Program-made: the position numbers and the translations under genes
The notes under the pieces: generated by a model
Databases searched by the model: none
Seen by the model: only the letters and a program-made list of their open reading frames with translations
What the model was told of the DNA's origin: nothing
Shown: in pieces, positions 16,880 through 25,449 of the stretch
How the letters are laid out: every line of letters starts with the position of its first letter
Position numbering within the stretch: position 1 is the first letter of the stretch
NCBI RefSeq assembly: GCF_023734135.1
Contig: NZ_AP025730.1
Span: 186,001 to 250,000 of the forward strand
Length of the DNA: 64,000 nt
Reading direction: 5' to 3'
Origin: Sphaerotilus microaerophilus
GTDB lineage: Bacteria; Pseudomonadota; Gammaproteobacteria; Burkholderiales; Burkholderiaceae_C

Positions 16880-18802
16880 ATGGACGTGATCAGCAACTTC
16901 GCCGCGCGCTACGAGCGCACCCGAGAAGAGGAACTCACCCTGGAGGAGTACCTCGTCGAGTGCAAGCGCAACCCGATCGCCTACGCCACCGCCCCCGAGC
17001 GCATGCTGCAGGCCATCGGTGAACCCAAGATGGTGGACACCCGCAACGAACCGCGGCTGTCGCGCATCTTTGCCAACAAGGTCATCAAGATCTACCCGGC
17101 CTTCGCCGAGTTCTACGGCATGGAGGACGCCATCGAGCAGGTGGTGTCCTATTTCCGCCATGCCGCGCAGGGGCTGGAGGAAAGGAAGCAGATCCTCTAC
17201 CTCCTGGGCCCGGTGGGTGGTGGCAAGAGCTCGATCGCCGAGCGCCTCAAGCAGCTGATGCAGGAGGTGCCCTTCTACGCCATCAAGGGCTCGCCGGTGA
17301 ACGAGTCGCCGCTCGGCCTGTTCGACGTGACCGAAGACGGCCCGGTGCTGGAGAAGGAATTCGGCATCCCGCGGCGCTACCTCAACCGCATCATGAGCCC
17401 CTGGGCCGTCAAGCGGCTGGAGGAGTTCGGCGGCGATATCCGCAAATTCAGGGTGGTCAAGCGCTACCCGAGCATCCTCAAGCAGGTGGGCGTGGCCAAG
17501 ACCGAGCCGGGCGACGAGAACAACCAGGACATCTCCAGCCTGGTGGGCAAGGTCGACATCCGCAAGCTGGAAACCTATGCCCAGGACGACCCGGACGCCT
17601 ACAGCTACTCCGGCGGCCTGTGCCTGGCCAACCAGGGCCTGCTCGAATTCGTCGAGATGTTCAAGGCGCCCATCAAGGTGCTGCATCCGCTGCTGACCGC
17701 CACCCAGGAAGGCAACTTCAAGGGCACGGAGGGCTTCGGCGCCATCCCCTTCGATGGCATCGTGCTGGCACACAGCAACGAGAGCGAGTGGAAGACCTTC
17801 CGCAACAACAAGAACAACGAGGCCTTCCTCGACCGCATCTACATCGTCAAGGTGCCGTACTGCCTGCGCGTCTCCGAGGAGGTGAAGATCTACGAGAAGC
17901 TGATCCGCGGCTCATCGCTCGCCGAGGCCAAGTGCGCCCCGGGCACACTGAAGATGATGAGCCAGTTCGCCATCCTCACCCGGCTGAAGGAGCCGGAGAA
18001 CTCCAGCCTGTACAGCAAGATGATGGTCTATGACGGCGAAAGCCTGAAGGACACCGACCCGCGCGCCAAGAGCTACCAGGAGTACCGCGACTATGCGGGT
18101 GTCGACGAGGGCATGAGCGGCATCTCCACGCGCTTTGCCTACAAGATCATCTCCAAGGTCTTCAACTTCGACAGCGCCGAAGTGGCGGCCAACCCGGTGC
18201 ACCTGATGTATGTGCTGGAGCAGCAGATCGAGCGCGAGCAGTTCCCGGCCGAGGTCGAGCAGAAGTACGTCGCCTACATCAAGGAGCTGCTGGCACCGCG
18301 CTATGCGGAGTTCATCGGCAAGGAGATCCAGACCGCCTACCTCGAGAGCTACTCCGAGTACGGCCAGAACATCTTCGACCGCTACGTCACTTATGCCGAC
18401 TACTGGATCCAGGACCAGGAGTACCGCGACACCGACACTGGCGAGGTGTTCGACCGCGCCAGCCTGAACGCGGAGCTGGAGAAGATCGAGAAGCCCGCCG
18501 GCATCTCCAACCCGAAGGACTTCCGCAACGAGATCGTCAACTTCGTGCTGCGTGCCCGGGCCAACAACCAGGGCAAGAACCCGCTGTGGACCAGCTACGA
18601 GAAGCTGCGCACGGTGATCGAGAAGAAGATGTTCTCGAACACCGAGGAGCTGCTGCCAGTGATCAGCTTCAACGCCAAGGCCAGTGCGGACGAGGCCAAG
18701 AAGCACGAGAACTTCGTGCAGCGCATGGTCGACAAGGGCTACACGTCCAAGCAGGTTCGCCTGCTCTGCGAGTGGTACCTGCGGGTGCGCAAGTCGAGCT
18801 GA
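16880..18802 (+). CDS. prkA: PrkA-family serine protein kinase / AAA+ protein (YeaG)
   Basis: 640-aa protein, the standard length for PrkA/YeaG. The N-terminal AAA-type domain (about 20-380) has the Walker A motif GPVGGGKSS near residue 110. The C-terminal PrkA domain (about 400-640) has a kinase-like fold. In E. coli, YeaG with YeaH supports adaptation to nitrogen starvation and stress; in Bacillus, PrkA affects sporulation and shows protease-like activity. The neighbours yeaH and spoVR are the conserved partners. Shine-Dalgarno AGGAGG is 6-7 nt before the ATG. Confidence 0.95.
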   Translation: MDVISNFAARYERTREEELTLEEYLVECKRNPIAYATAPERMLQAIGEPKMVDTRNEPRLSRIFANKVIKIYPAFAEFYGMEDAIEQVVSYFRHAAQGLEERKQILYLLGPVGGGKSSIAERLKQLMQEVPFYAIKGSPVNESPLGLFDVTEDGPVLEKEFGIPRRYLNRIMSPWAVKRLEEFGGDIRKFRVVKRYPSILKQVGVAKTEPGDENNQDISSLVGKVDIRKLETYAQDDPDAYSYSGGLCLANQGLLEFVEMFKAPIKVLHPLLTATQEGNFKGTEGFGAIPFDGIVLAHSNESEWKTFRNNKNNEAFLDRIYIVKVPYCLRVSEEVKIYEKLIRGSSLAEAKCAPGTLKMMSQFAILTRLKEPENSSLYSKMMVYDGESLKDTDPRAKSYQEYRDYAGVDEGMSGISTRFAYKIISKVFNFDSAEVAANPVHLMYVLEQQIEREQFPAEVEQKYVAYIKELLAPRYAEFIGKEIQTAYLESYSEYGQNIFDRYVTYADYWIQDQEYRDTDTGEVFDRASLNAELEKIEKPAGISNPKDFRNEIVNFVLRARANNQGKNPLWTSYEKLRTVIEKKMFSNTEELLPVISFNAKASADEAKKHENFVQRMVDKGYTSKQVRLLCEWYLRVRKSS

Positions 18803-18832
18803 GTCAACGCCATCTTGGGTCCAAGGGCTGCC

Positions 18833-20122
18833 ATGCAACAGATCATCGATCGCCGGCTCGCCGGCAAGAACAAGTCGATCGGCAACCGCGAACGTTTCCT
18901 GCGCCGCTACAAGGAGCAGGTCAAGGACGCGGTGCGCCGGGCGATCGATGGCCGCGGCATCCGCGACCTGGAGCGCGGCGAGGACGTGCACATCCCGAAG
19001 AAGGACGTGAGCGAGCCGGTGTTCCACCACGGCTCGGGCGGCAAGCGCGAGATGGTGCACCCGGGCAACCAGGAGTATGTGGCGGGGGACCGCATCCAGC
19101 GCCCCAAGGGCGGCCAGGGCGGCGGCGGCTCGGGCAGCGGCCAGGCGAGCGATTCCGGCGAGGGCGAGGACGATTTCGTCTTCAGCCTGAGCAAGGAGGA
19201 GTTCATGCAGGTCTTCTTCGAGGACCTGGCCCTGCCGCACCTGATCCGCACCCAGCTGGCCGAGACCCCGGAGTGGAAGAGCCACCGCGCCGGCTTCACC
19301 AGCGACGGCACGCCCAACAACCTGCACGTGGTGCGCTCGATGCGCGGCGCGCTGGGCCGGCGCATCGCGCTGGGCACCGGCAAGCGGCGCGAGTTGCACG
19401 AGTTGGAGGAGCGCCTGGCGCTGCTGCGCACGCCCGGCACGACGCTGGACGACGCGGTGCGCCGCGAGATCGACGAGGTCGAGGCCCGCATCGTCGAGCT
19501 GCGCCGCCGCATCGGCGCCATTCCCTTCCTGGACCCCATCGACCTGCGTTTCCGCAGCCGGGTGAAGACGCCCGTTCCCACCAGCAAGGCGGTGATGTTC
19601 TGCCTGATGGACGTGTCGGGCTCGATGGACGAGCAGCGCAAGGAGCTGTCCAAGCGCTTCTTCATCCTGCTCTACCTGTTCCTGACGCGGCACTACGAGA
19701 AGATCGACATCGTCTACATCCGCCACCACACCCAGGCGCAGGAGGTGGACGAGCAGGGCTTCTTCCACTCCACCGAGACGGGCGGCACGGTGGTGTCCTC
19801 GGCCCTGGTGCTGATGGAGGAGATCATCCGCGCGCGCTACCCCAGCGACCAGTGGAACATCTACGGCGCGCAGGCCAGCGACGGCGACAACTGGCACCAT
19901 GACAGCGGCCGCTGCCGCGAGCTGCTCGCGCAGAAGATCCTGCCTCTGGTGCGCTACTACGCCTACGTGCAGGTGGCCGAACCCGAGCAGAACCTCTGGG
20001 ACGAGTACGCCCGCCTGGCCGAAGAGTCCGGCCCGCACTTCGCGATGCGCAAGGCCACCGAGGCCTCGCAGATCTACCCGGTGTTCCGCGACCTGTTCAA
20101 GAAGGAAGGGGCCCCCGCATGA
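18833..20122 (+). CDS. yeaH: YeaH/YhbH family protein (DUF444), VWA-like
   Basis: 429 aa. The N-terminal half is basic and begins with the family-typical IIDRRLAGKNKSIGNRERFLRRY. A Gly/Ser-rich linker with DSGEGEDDFVFSLSKEEF follows at about 105-125. The C-terminal half carries a von Willebrand A-like domain with the MIDAS-type motif MDVSGSMDE near residue 260. The function is unknown; it always accompanies prkA and spoVR. The ATG at 18833 was preferred over a TTG at 18815 because it begins at the conserved N-terminus. Its stop overlaps the spoVR start by 4 bp (ATGA), so the two are translationally coupled. Confidence 0.94.
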   Translation: MQQIIDRRLAGKNKSIGNRERFLRRYKEQVKDAVRRAIDGRGIRDLERGEDVHIPKKDVSEPVFHHGSGGKREMVHPGNQEYVAGDRIQRPKGGQGGGGSGSGQASDSGEGEDDFVFSLSKEEFMQVFFEDLALPHLIRTQLAETPEWKSHRAGFTSDGTPNNLHVVRSMRGALGRRIALGTGKRRELHELEERLALLRTPGTTLDDAVRREIDEVEARIVELRRRIGAIPFLDPIDLRFRSRVKTPVPTSKAVMFCLMDVSGSMDEQRKELSKRFFILLYLFLTRHYEKIDIVYIRHHTQAQEVDEQGFFHSTETGGTVVSSALVLMEEIIRARYPSDQWNIYGAQASDGDNWHHDSGRCRELLAQKILPLVRYYAYVQVAEPEQNLWDEYARLAEESGPHFAMRKATEASQIYPVFRDLFKKEGAPA

Positions 20123-21681
20123 CCGCCAAGCCGCAGATGAAGGACCTGGTCAACGGCCCATTGCCACTGGCGCAGCGCCCCGCGCAGCACCTGAGCGGCC
20201 CGAGCGACTGGAGCTTCGAGCTCATCGATCAGTACCACGCCGTGATCCGCGCCACCGCCGAGCGCCACGGCCTGGACACCTACCCGAACCAGCTGGAGAT
20301 CATCACCGCCGAGCAGATGATGGACGCCTACGCGTCGGTCGGCATGCCGGTGAACTACCGCCACTGGAGCTACGGCAAGGAGTTCATCTCCACCGAGAAG
20401 AACTACAAGCGCGGCGCGATGGGCCTGGCCTACGAGATCGTCATCAACTCCAACCCCTGCATCAGCTACCTGATGGAGGAGAACACGATGGCGATGCAGG
20501 CGCTCGTCATCGCCCACGCCGCCTACGGCCACAACAGCTTCTTCAAGGGCAACTACCTGTTCCGCATGTGGACGGACGCTGCATCGATCATCGACTACCT
20601 CGTCTACGCCAAGAACTACGTGGCCGCCTGCGAGGAAAAGCATGGCCTTGAGGTGGTCGAGACCTTCCTCGACAGCTGCCATGCGCTGATGAACCAGGGC
20701 GTGGACCGCTACCGCCGCCCCAGCAAGCGCACCCTGGCGCAGGAACTGGCCGAGCGCAAGGAGCGCGAGGCCTACGCCCAGCAGCAGGTCAACGACCTGT
20801 GGCGCACCCTGCCGCGTCGCGCCGACCGGGCCGAGGAGCAGCAGGAGACCCGCCGCTTCCCCGAGGAGCCGCAGGAGAACCTGCTGTACTTCGTCGAGAA
20901 GAATGCGCCGCTGCTCGAACCCTGGCAGCGCGAGATCGTGCGCATCGTGCGCAAGGTGGCGCAGTACTTCTACCCGCAACGCCAGAGCCAGGTGATGAAC
21001 GAGGGCTGGGCCACCTTCTGGCACCACCGCATCCTCAACACCATGTACGACGACGGCTACCTCACCGACGGCGTGATGATCGAGTGGCTGAAGTCGCACA
21101 CCAACGTGGTCTACCAGCCCCGCGTGGGCGAGCGCGGCTACTCAGGCCTGAACCCCTACGCGCTGGGCTTTGCGATGTACAGCGACATCGAGCGCATCTG
21201 CCGCCACCCGACCGAGGAGGACCGCCACTGGTTCCCCGACCTGGCTGGCTCGCCCTGGCTGCCCGCGCTCGACCACGCGATGCGCAACTACAAGGACGAG
21301 AGCTTCATCGGCCAGTTCCTCAGCCCCAAGCTGATGCGCGACCTGCGGCTGTTCGCCATCGTCGACGACGAGAAGCAGTCCGAGATCGAGGTCGCGGCCA
21401 TCCACGACGAATCGGGTTACCGGCGCGTGCGCGAGGCGCTGTCGCACCAGTACGACCTGGGCAGCCGCGAGCCCAACATCCAGGTCTGGAATGTCAACCT
21501 GCGCGGCGACCGCTCACTGACGCTGCGCCACTTCCAGCACAACGACCGCCCGCTGGACGACTCCGCCCAGCAGGTGCTCAAGCACGCCGCGCGGCTCTGG
21601 GGCTTTGCGGTGCACCTGGAGAGTGCGAACGGCAAGGGTGACGTGACCAAGCGCTGGACGGTGCCGGCGCCGAGCCATTGA
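20119..21681 (+). CDS. spoVR: SpoVR family protein (YcgB)
   Basis: 520-aa SpoVR/YcgB protein, the usual size. It is rich in aromatic and charged residues, with the conserved NYRHWSYGKEF block near residue 75, NPCISYLMEENTMAMQ near 112 and NEGWATFWHHRI near 295, which has the look of a metal-binding site. The name comes from a B. subtilis spore-cortex phenotype; the biochemical role in Gram-negative bacteria is unknown. It is third gene of the prkA-yeaH-spoVR operon and overlaps yeaH by 4 bp. It ends 7 bp from the convergent lipoprotein gene, with no clear terminator between them. Confidence 0.95.
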   Translation: MTAKPQMKDLVNGPLPLAQRPAQHLSGPSDWSFELIDQYHAVIRATAERHGLDTYPNQLEIITAEQMMDAYASVGMPVNYRHWSYGKEFISTEKNYKRGAMGLAYEIVINSNPCISYLMEENTMAMQALVIAHAAYGHNSFFKGNYLFRMWTDAASIIDYLVYAKNYVAACEEKHGLEVVETFLDSCHALMNQGVDRYRRPSKRTLAQELAERKEREAYAQQQVNDLWRTLPRRADRAEEQQETRRFPEEPQENLLYFVEKNAPLLEPWQREIVRIVRKVAQYFYPQRQSQVMNEGWATFWHHRILNTMYDDGYLTDGVMIEWLKSHTNVVYQPRVGERGYSGLNPYALGFAMYSDIERICRHPTEEDRHWFPDLAGSPWLPALDHAMRNYKDESFIGQFLSPKLMRDLRLFAIVDDEKQSEIEVAAIHDESGYRRVREALSHQYDLGSREPNIQVWNVNLRGDRSLTLRHFQHNDRPLDDSAQQVLKHAARLWGFAVHLESANGKGDVTKRWTVPAPSH

Positions 21682-21688
21682 AGGCGGA

Positions 21689-22048
21689 TCAGTCCTTGGT
21701 CAGACGGATCGTGACAATTTCTGATCCGCCGAGCCCAAAGACCGTCGGATTCGTGACGATCAGTTGGCCTTTGATCGACAGCGCGCAGGTCGCAGACCAG
21801 ACCTTGACCTCCCCAGAGCCGGAGCACCCGGTTCCGCTGCCCCCCAGCCACTGTACGGTGACACCATTGTTGCTTGAGGTGATTGACACATGGTAAGTGC
21901 CGGGCTCAAGGGTATATGAGTGGTAAACCCCTTCTGACAGCGTGATGGTGGTATCTAGAACCTCCCCCCCCTCGCTATCGCCGCCGCCGCAGGCCGCTAC
22001 GCCAGTCAGGAGTACCAATCCACACGCAAACTTCGCCAGCCTATTCAC
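21689..22048 (-). CDS. Small predicted lipoprotein, unknown function
   Basis: 119 aa. The signal sequence (MNRLAKFACGLVLLTG) ends in a lipobox, VAAC, followed by a Gly-rich spacer GGGDSEGG. This predicts a lipid-anchored protein with Asp absent at +2, so probably outer membrane. The mature part is a small all-beta-looking domain with two Cys residues (SGTGCSGSG and SATCALS) that could form a disulphide. I do not recognise the domain. Base composition is less GC-rich than the neighbouring genes, especially upstream of the start, which may indicate later acquisition. It has its own promoter region (22049-22121) and no operon partner. Confidence 0.7.
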   Translation of the reverse strand: MNRLAKFACGLVLLTGVAACGGGDSEGGEVLDTTITLSEGVYHSYTLEPGTYHVSITSSNNGVTVQWLGGSGTGCSGSGEVKVWSATCALSIKGQLIVTNPTVFGLGGSEIVTIRLTKD

Positions 22049-22121
22049 TGTTTCTCTCCCTACTTCTAAGGTGTGTAGATGTTAAGGAGCAGTAAGGGGG
22101 TGAAGGGCTGGGAACGCCCAC

Positions 22122-23552
22122 TTAGGGGGGGTTGATAGAGAAGATCTTCCCCGGATTCAGGATGTTCTTCGGGTCCAGCGCCCGCTTGATGCTGCGCATC
22201 ATCGCCACCGCACCCTCGCCGGCCTCTTCCAGCAAAAAGCCCATCTTGTGCAGGCCCACGCCGTGTTCGCCGGTGCAGGTGCCGCCGCAGGCGATGGCGC
22301 GCTGCACCACGCGGCGGTTCAGCTCCTCGGCGCGCTCGTGCTGCTCGGCGCTGGACGGGTCGATCAAGTAGGCGATGTGGAAGTTGCCGTCACCGACGTG
22401 GCCGACGAGGTAGTGCGGCAGGCCCGCGTCGGTGGCCTCCTGCTTGGCGGCGACCACGCAGTCGGCCAGCCGGGAGATCGGCACGCAGGTGTCGGTGGTG
22501 ATCGTGCGGCAGCCTGGGTTCAGGTGCATCGCCGAGAAGTAGGCCTTGTGCCGCGCGGCCCACAGGCGTGAACGCTCCTCGGGCGTGGTGGCCCACTGGA
22601 AGTCCTCGCCGCCGTGGTCGCGGGCGATCTCCTGCACCGTCTCGGCCTGCTCCTGCACGCTGGCCGGGCTGCCGTGGAACTCCATCAGCAGCATCGGCGT
22701 CTCGCGCAGGCCGAGCTTGCTCTGCAGGTTCACGCCCGTGACCGCGTTGGCGTCCAGCAACTCGCAGCGGGCAATGGGCACGCCCAGCTGGATCAGCGCG
22801 ATGGTGGTCTGTACGGCCGCCGCCTCGCTGGGGAAATGGCAGATCGCTGCCGACACCGCCTCGGGCAGCGGGTAGAGCTTCAGCGTGATCTCGGTCATCA
22901 CGCCCAGCGTGCCCTCGCTGCCGACGAACAGGCGCGTCAGGTCGTAGCCGGCCGAGGACTTCTTCGCCCGCGTGCCGGTACGGATCAGCTCGCCGCTGGC
23001 GGTGACCACTTCCAGCGCCAGCACGTTCTCGCGCATGGTGCCGTAGCGCACCGCGTTGGTGCCGCTGGCCCGGGTTCCGCACATGCCGCCGATGGATGCG
23101 TTGGCGCCCGGGTCGATCGGGAAGAACAGGCCCTGGTCACGGATCTCGGCGTTGACCTGCTCGCGCGTCACACCCGGCTGCACCGTCACCGTCAAGTCCT
23201 CGGCGTTCACGCTCAGCACCCGGTTCATGCGCGACACGTCCAGGCAGATGCCACCCTGCACCGCCAGCAGGTGCCCCTCCAGCGAGGAGCCGACGCCAAA
23301 CGGGATCACCGGCACGGCGTACTGGTCGGCCAGCTTGACCGCATCGGCCACGTCGGCGCTGCTCTCGCAGAAGATCACCGCCTCGGGCGGCGTCACGTCG
23401 TAGGGCGACTCGTCCCGCCCGTGCTGGTCGCAGACCGCCCGCGCGCTGCTGCAGCGCTCACCGAAGCGCTGGCGCAGGGCCTCCAGCATCGCCGGCGGCA
23501 ACGGACGCAGGGACAGGGCAGGCTGCCAGCTGATGGGATGTGGGGCGTTCAT
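22122..23552 (-). CDS. dld: FAD-linked D-lactate dehydrogenase (GlcD/Dld-type oxidase)
   Basis: 476-aa flavoprotein of the FAD-linked oxidase family. The PCMH FAD-binding domain (about 40-220) shows IPFGVGSSLEGH, GLFFPIDPGANASIGGM and TRASGTNAVRYGTMRENV. The C-terminal FAD-oxidase domain ends with GTCTGEHGVGLHK and the usual LDPKNILNPGKI. This combination is typical of cytochrome-linked D-lactate dehydrogenase; glycolate oxidase GlcD and D-2-hydroxyglutarate dehydrogenase are the alternatives. No glcE/glcF lies next to it, which favours Dld. ATG 23552 is supported by CCAGGAG 8 nt upstream. It is divergent from a Crp/Fnr-type regulator 80-95 bp away, which may control it. Confidence 0.85.
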   Translation of the reverse strand: MNAPHPISWQPALSLRPLPPAMLEALRQRFGERCSSARAVCDQHGRDESPYDVTPPEAVIFCESSADVADAVKLADQYAVPVIPFGVGSSLEGHLLAVQGGICLDVSRMNRVLSVNAEDLTVTVQPGVTREQVNAEIRDQGLFFPIDPGANASIGGMCGTRASGTNAVRYGTMRENVLALEVVTASGELIRTGTRAKKSSAGYDLTRLFVGSEGTLGVMTEITLKLYPLPEAVSAAICHFPSEAAAVQTTIALIQLGVPIARCELLDANAVTGVNLQSKLGLRETPMLLMEFHGSPASVQEQAETVQEIARDHGGEDFQWATTPEERSRLWAARHKAYFSAMHLNPGCRTITTDTCVPISRLADCVVAAKQEATDAGLPHYLVGHVGDGNFHIAYLIDPSSAEQHERAEELNRRVVQRAIACGGTCTGEHGVGLHKMGFLLEEAGEGAVAMMRSIKRALDPKNILNPGKIFSINPP

Positions 23553-23635
23553 GCGGGCGGGCTCCTGGCGGCGGGTGAGGGACGCAACGGTCACGACGGT
23601 CGGGACCGGCTCGGGATTCTAGGCAGCGCCCGCGT

Positions 23636-24364
23636 ATGCTGCGCAGCATGCCGACGCAACGCACTGCCCCTGCCGACCCGTCCTCGCCCGAGGCCACCCC
23701 GCTGGCACAGCAGCTGGCTGCGCTCTACCCGGTGCTGGGTGAATCCCCACCCACCGGCTGGGAGGCGGATCTCGCCGCGCTGGGCCCGGCGCTGCAGGTG
23801 CCGGCCAGCGCGCTGCTCTTCGACGAAGGTGCGCCCTGCCGCGGTTTCCCCTTCGTGCTGTCGGGTGAGGTGCGCGTGGCGCGCGGCGCGCCGCAGGGCC
23901 GGGCGCTGGAGCTGTACCGGGTGCAGGCCGGCGAGGTCTGCATCGTCTCGGCCTCCTGCCTGTTCGGCCACACCACCCTGGCCGCCCACGGCGCCACGGT
24001 GCAGCCCACCCGGCTGATGCTGCTGCCACCGGCCATGTTCATGCGCTGGTGCGACCACGAGCCCTTCCGCCGCTTCATCTTCGGCGTGTTCGCCACCCGC
24101 ATGGCGGACCTGATCGCCCTGGCCGAGGCGGTGGCCTTCCAGCGCCTGGACCAGCGCCTGGCCGCCGCGCTGCTCGGCCATGGCGGCACGCTGCACACCA
24201 CCCACCAGCAGCTGGCCGACGAACTGGGCACCGTGCGCGAGATGGTGACGCGCCTGCTCAAGCGCTTCGAGCGCGCCGGCTGGGTGGCCCTGGCACGGGA
24301 GCGTGTCGAGATCCTGAACCCGGCGGCGTTGAGAAATTTGGCAGGCGGCTCCAATGCAGCGTGA
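23636..24364 (+). CDS. Crp/Fnr-family transcriptional regulator
   Basis: 242 aa, or 238 if the ATG at 23648 is used. The N-terminal cNMP-binding-like barrel lies at about 40-150 and a winged helix-turn-helix at about 185-240 (TTHQQLADELGTVREMVTRLLKRF). It has Cys residues at positions within APCRGF and GEVCIVSASCLFG but no N-terminal CxxC cluster, so it is not a classical oxygen-sensing FNR. The recognition helix LGTVREMVTRLL follows the pattern E-xx-S/V-R typical of the Crp/Fnr group. Its closest target is probably the divergent dld gene. Activating ligand unknown. Confidence 0.87.
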   Translation: MLRSMPTQRTAPADPSSPEATPLAQQLAALYPVLGESPPTGWEADLAALGPALQVPASALLFDEGAPCRGFPFVLSGEVRVARGAPQGRALELYRVQAGEVCIVSASCLFGHTTLAAHGATVQPTRLMLLPPAMFMRWCDHEPFRRFIFGVFATRMADLIALAEAVAFQRLDQRLAAALLGHGGTLHTTHQQLADELGTVREMVTRLLKRFERAGWVALARERVEILNPAALRNLAGGSNAA

Positions 24365-24518
24365 TGCCACCCAAGGCGTTGTCAGTTCGTCACCACATAC
24401 CCCCAAAGGAGCGAAGTGATACAGGAGCTTGGTTTCAGAAGATCCGTATCGCCTTGTCGGTGCCGACGCAATGGTTGTGGCGCATCGGAGATGAGGCTCT
24501 CAAACATGTGAGTCAGTG

Positions 24519-25079
24519 ATGATCAAGAAGTGGATTCTCGGATTGGTGCTTGGTGCAACCTTCACGGCCGTCAGTGCTGAACCATACATGGTGGCTTCCG
24601 GCGGTCTTGCGCGGTCCAACGAAGACTGCAGCGGTGTCAGCTCCTGCGACAAGAATGGCATCGGGTTCAAGCTGTTGGGTGGCTATAAGCTGACCCCGAA
24701 CCTCGGCATTGAGGGGGGCTACTACAACCTGGGCAAAGTCTCTGCAGCTGATTCCGGTGTGTCGATGAGCATCAAGTCTGCCGGCTTTGGTGTCGGCATT
24801 GCAGGCTTCGTGGATCTGGCGCCGCAAGTGCGCGGCTTCGGGCGGCTTGGCGTCGCGTCACTCAAGACCAAGCTCGACTGGTCCTACATGTCGCTTCGTG
24901 GCGGCGTCTCCGACACGAATGTGGCGCTGCTCTTTGGTTTGGGAGCCGGCTATGCTCTGACCAAGAATCTCTCGATCGACGCAAACGTCGATTTCGGCAA
25001 ACACAAGATTGATGACAACTCCTTTGGGGGCTCATCACGGGTGACGACCTACGGTGTGGGCGTTACTGCTTCCTTCTGA
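24519..25079 (+). CDS. Outer-membrane beta-barrel protein (OmpA/OmpX-like porin family)
   Basis: 186 aa. The N-terminal signal peptide (MIKKWILGLVLGATFTAVSA) has a likely cleavage before EPYM. The mature chain shows alternating hydrophobic strands and ends in TASF, the terminal aromatic residue recognised by the BAM complex. An eight-stranded barrel of the OmpA-beta-barrel / opacity type is likely (KLLGGYKLTPNLGIEGGYYNLG). A single Cys pair (EDCSGVSSC) lies in the first extracellular-side loop. Third-position GC is clearly lower than in the flanking genes. GTG 24516 and ATG 24519 are adjacent; the ATG is chosen. Function unknown. Confidence 0.85.
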   Translation: MIKKWILGLVLGATFTAVSAEPYMVASGGLARSNEDCSGVSSCDKNGIGFKLLGGYKLTPNLGIEGGYYNLGKVSAADSGVSMSIKSAGFGVGIAGFVDLAPQVRGFGRLGVASLKTKLDWSYMSLRGGVSDTNVALLFGLGAGYALTKNLSIDANVDFGKHKIDDNSFGGSSRVTTYGVGVTASF

Positions 25080-25141
25080 ACGCACGATGCGCCGCGTCCG
25101 GCAAGCCGCCCAATTGGCACCGACGCCAACAGCGCGAAGTT

Positions 25142-25157
25142 TGTGACTCAAGTCACA
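25142..25157. promoter_or_regulatory. CRP-type operator (TGTGA-N6-TCACA)
   Basis: The 16-mer TGTGACTCAAGTCACA matches the CRP/Vfr consensus in both half-sites, with 7-bp arms around a 2-bp centre. It lies 67 bp before the start of the DUF2892 gene, a normal distance for a class I or II activator site or a repressor site. Confidence 0.6.
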
Positions 25158-25223
25158 GATGGAAACCTCTCCCGGCACCACACTGCGCCTCAAGCTGGCG
25201 TGGTGCCGGTGGAAGGAGTTGCC

Positions 25224-25418
25224 ATGAAGACCAACGTCGGCGGGATGGACCGCATTGCCCGCATCGCCATCGGCGCCCTGCTGATCGTGCTGACCCTGCT
25301 GGGCACGATCGGGGCCTGGGGCTGGATCGGCATCGTGCCGCTGGCCACCGGCCTGCTGCGCACCTGCCCGGCCTATTCGATCCTGGGCCTCAACACCTGC
25401 CCGATGCAGCAGAAGTAA
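25224..25418 (+). CDS. DUF2892 (YgaP-type) small inner-membrane protein
   Basis: 64-aa protein of the DUF2892 family. The family N-terminus KTNVGGMDRIARIAIGA is followed by two membrane segments (LLIVLTLLG and WIGIVPLATGLL) and the terminal Cys-containing stretch CPAYSILGLNTCPM. The same domain forms the membrane part of the YgaP rhodanese. Its two Cys residues could take part in sulfur chemistry, but no rhodanese lies next to it here. The start at 25224 is fixed by GGAAGGAG 6 nt upstream; the frame is open further left but overlaps the CRP-like operator. Confidence 0.9.
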   Translation: MKTNVGGMDRIARIAIGALLIVLTLLGTIGAWGWIGIVPLATGLLRTCPAYSILGLNTCPMQQK

Positions 25419-25449
25419 AGCCTGCGCCGGGCAGGGCCGGTTCGACGCG

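Noticed and set aside
17912..20038. An open frame of about 700 codons on the minus strand
   Set aside because: It is antisense to prkA and yeaH, whose conserved motifs are unambiguous.
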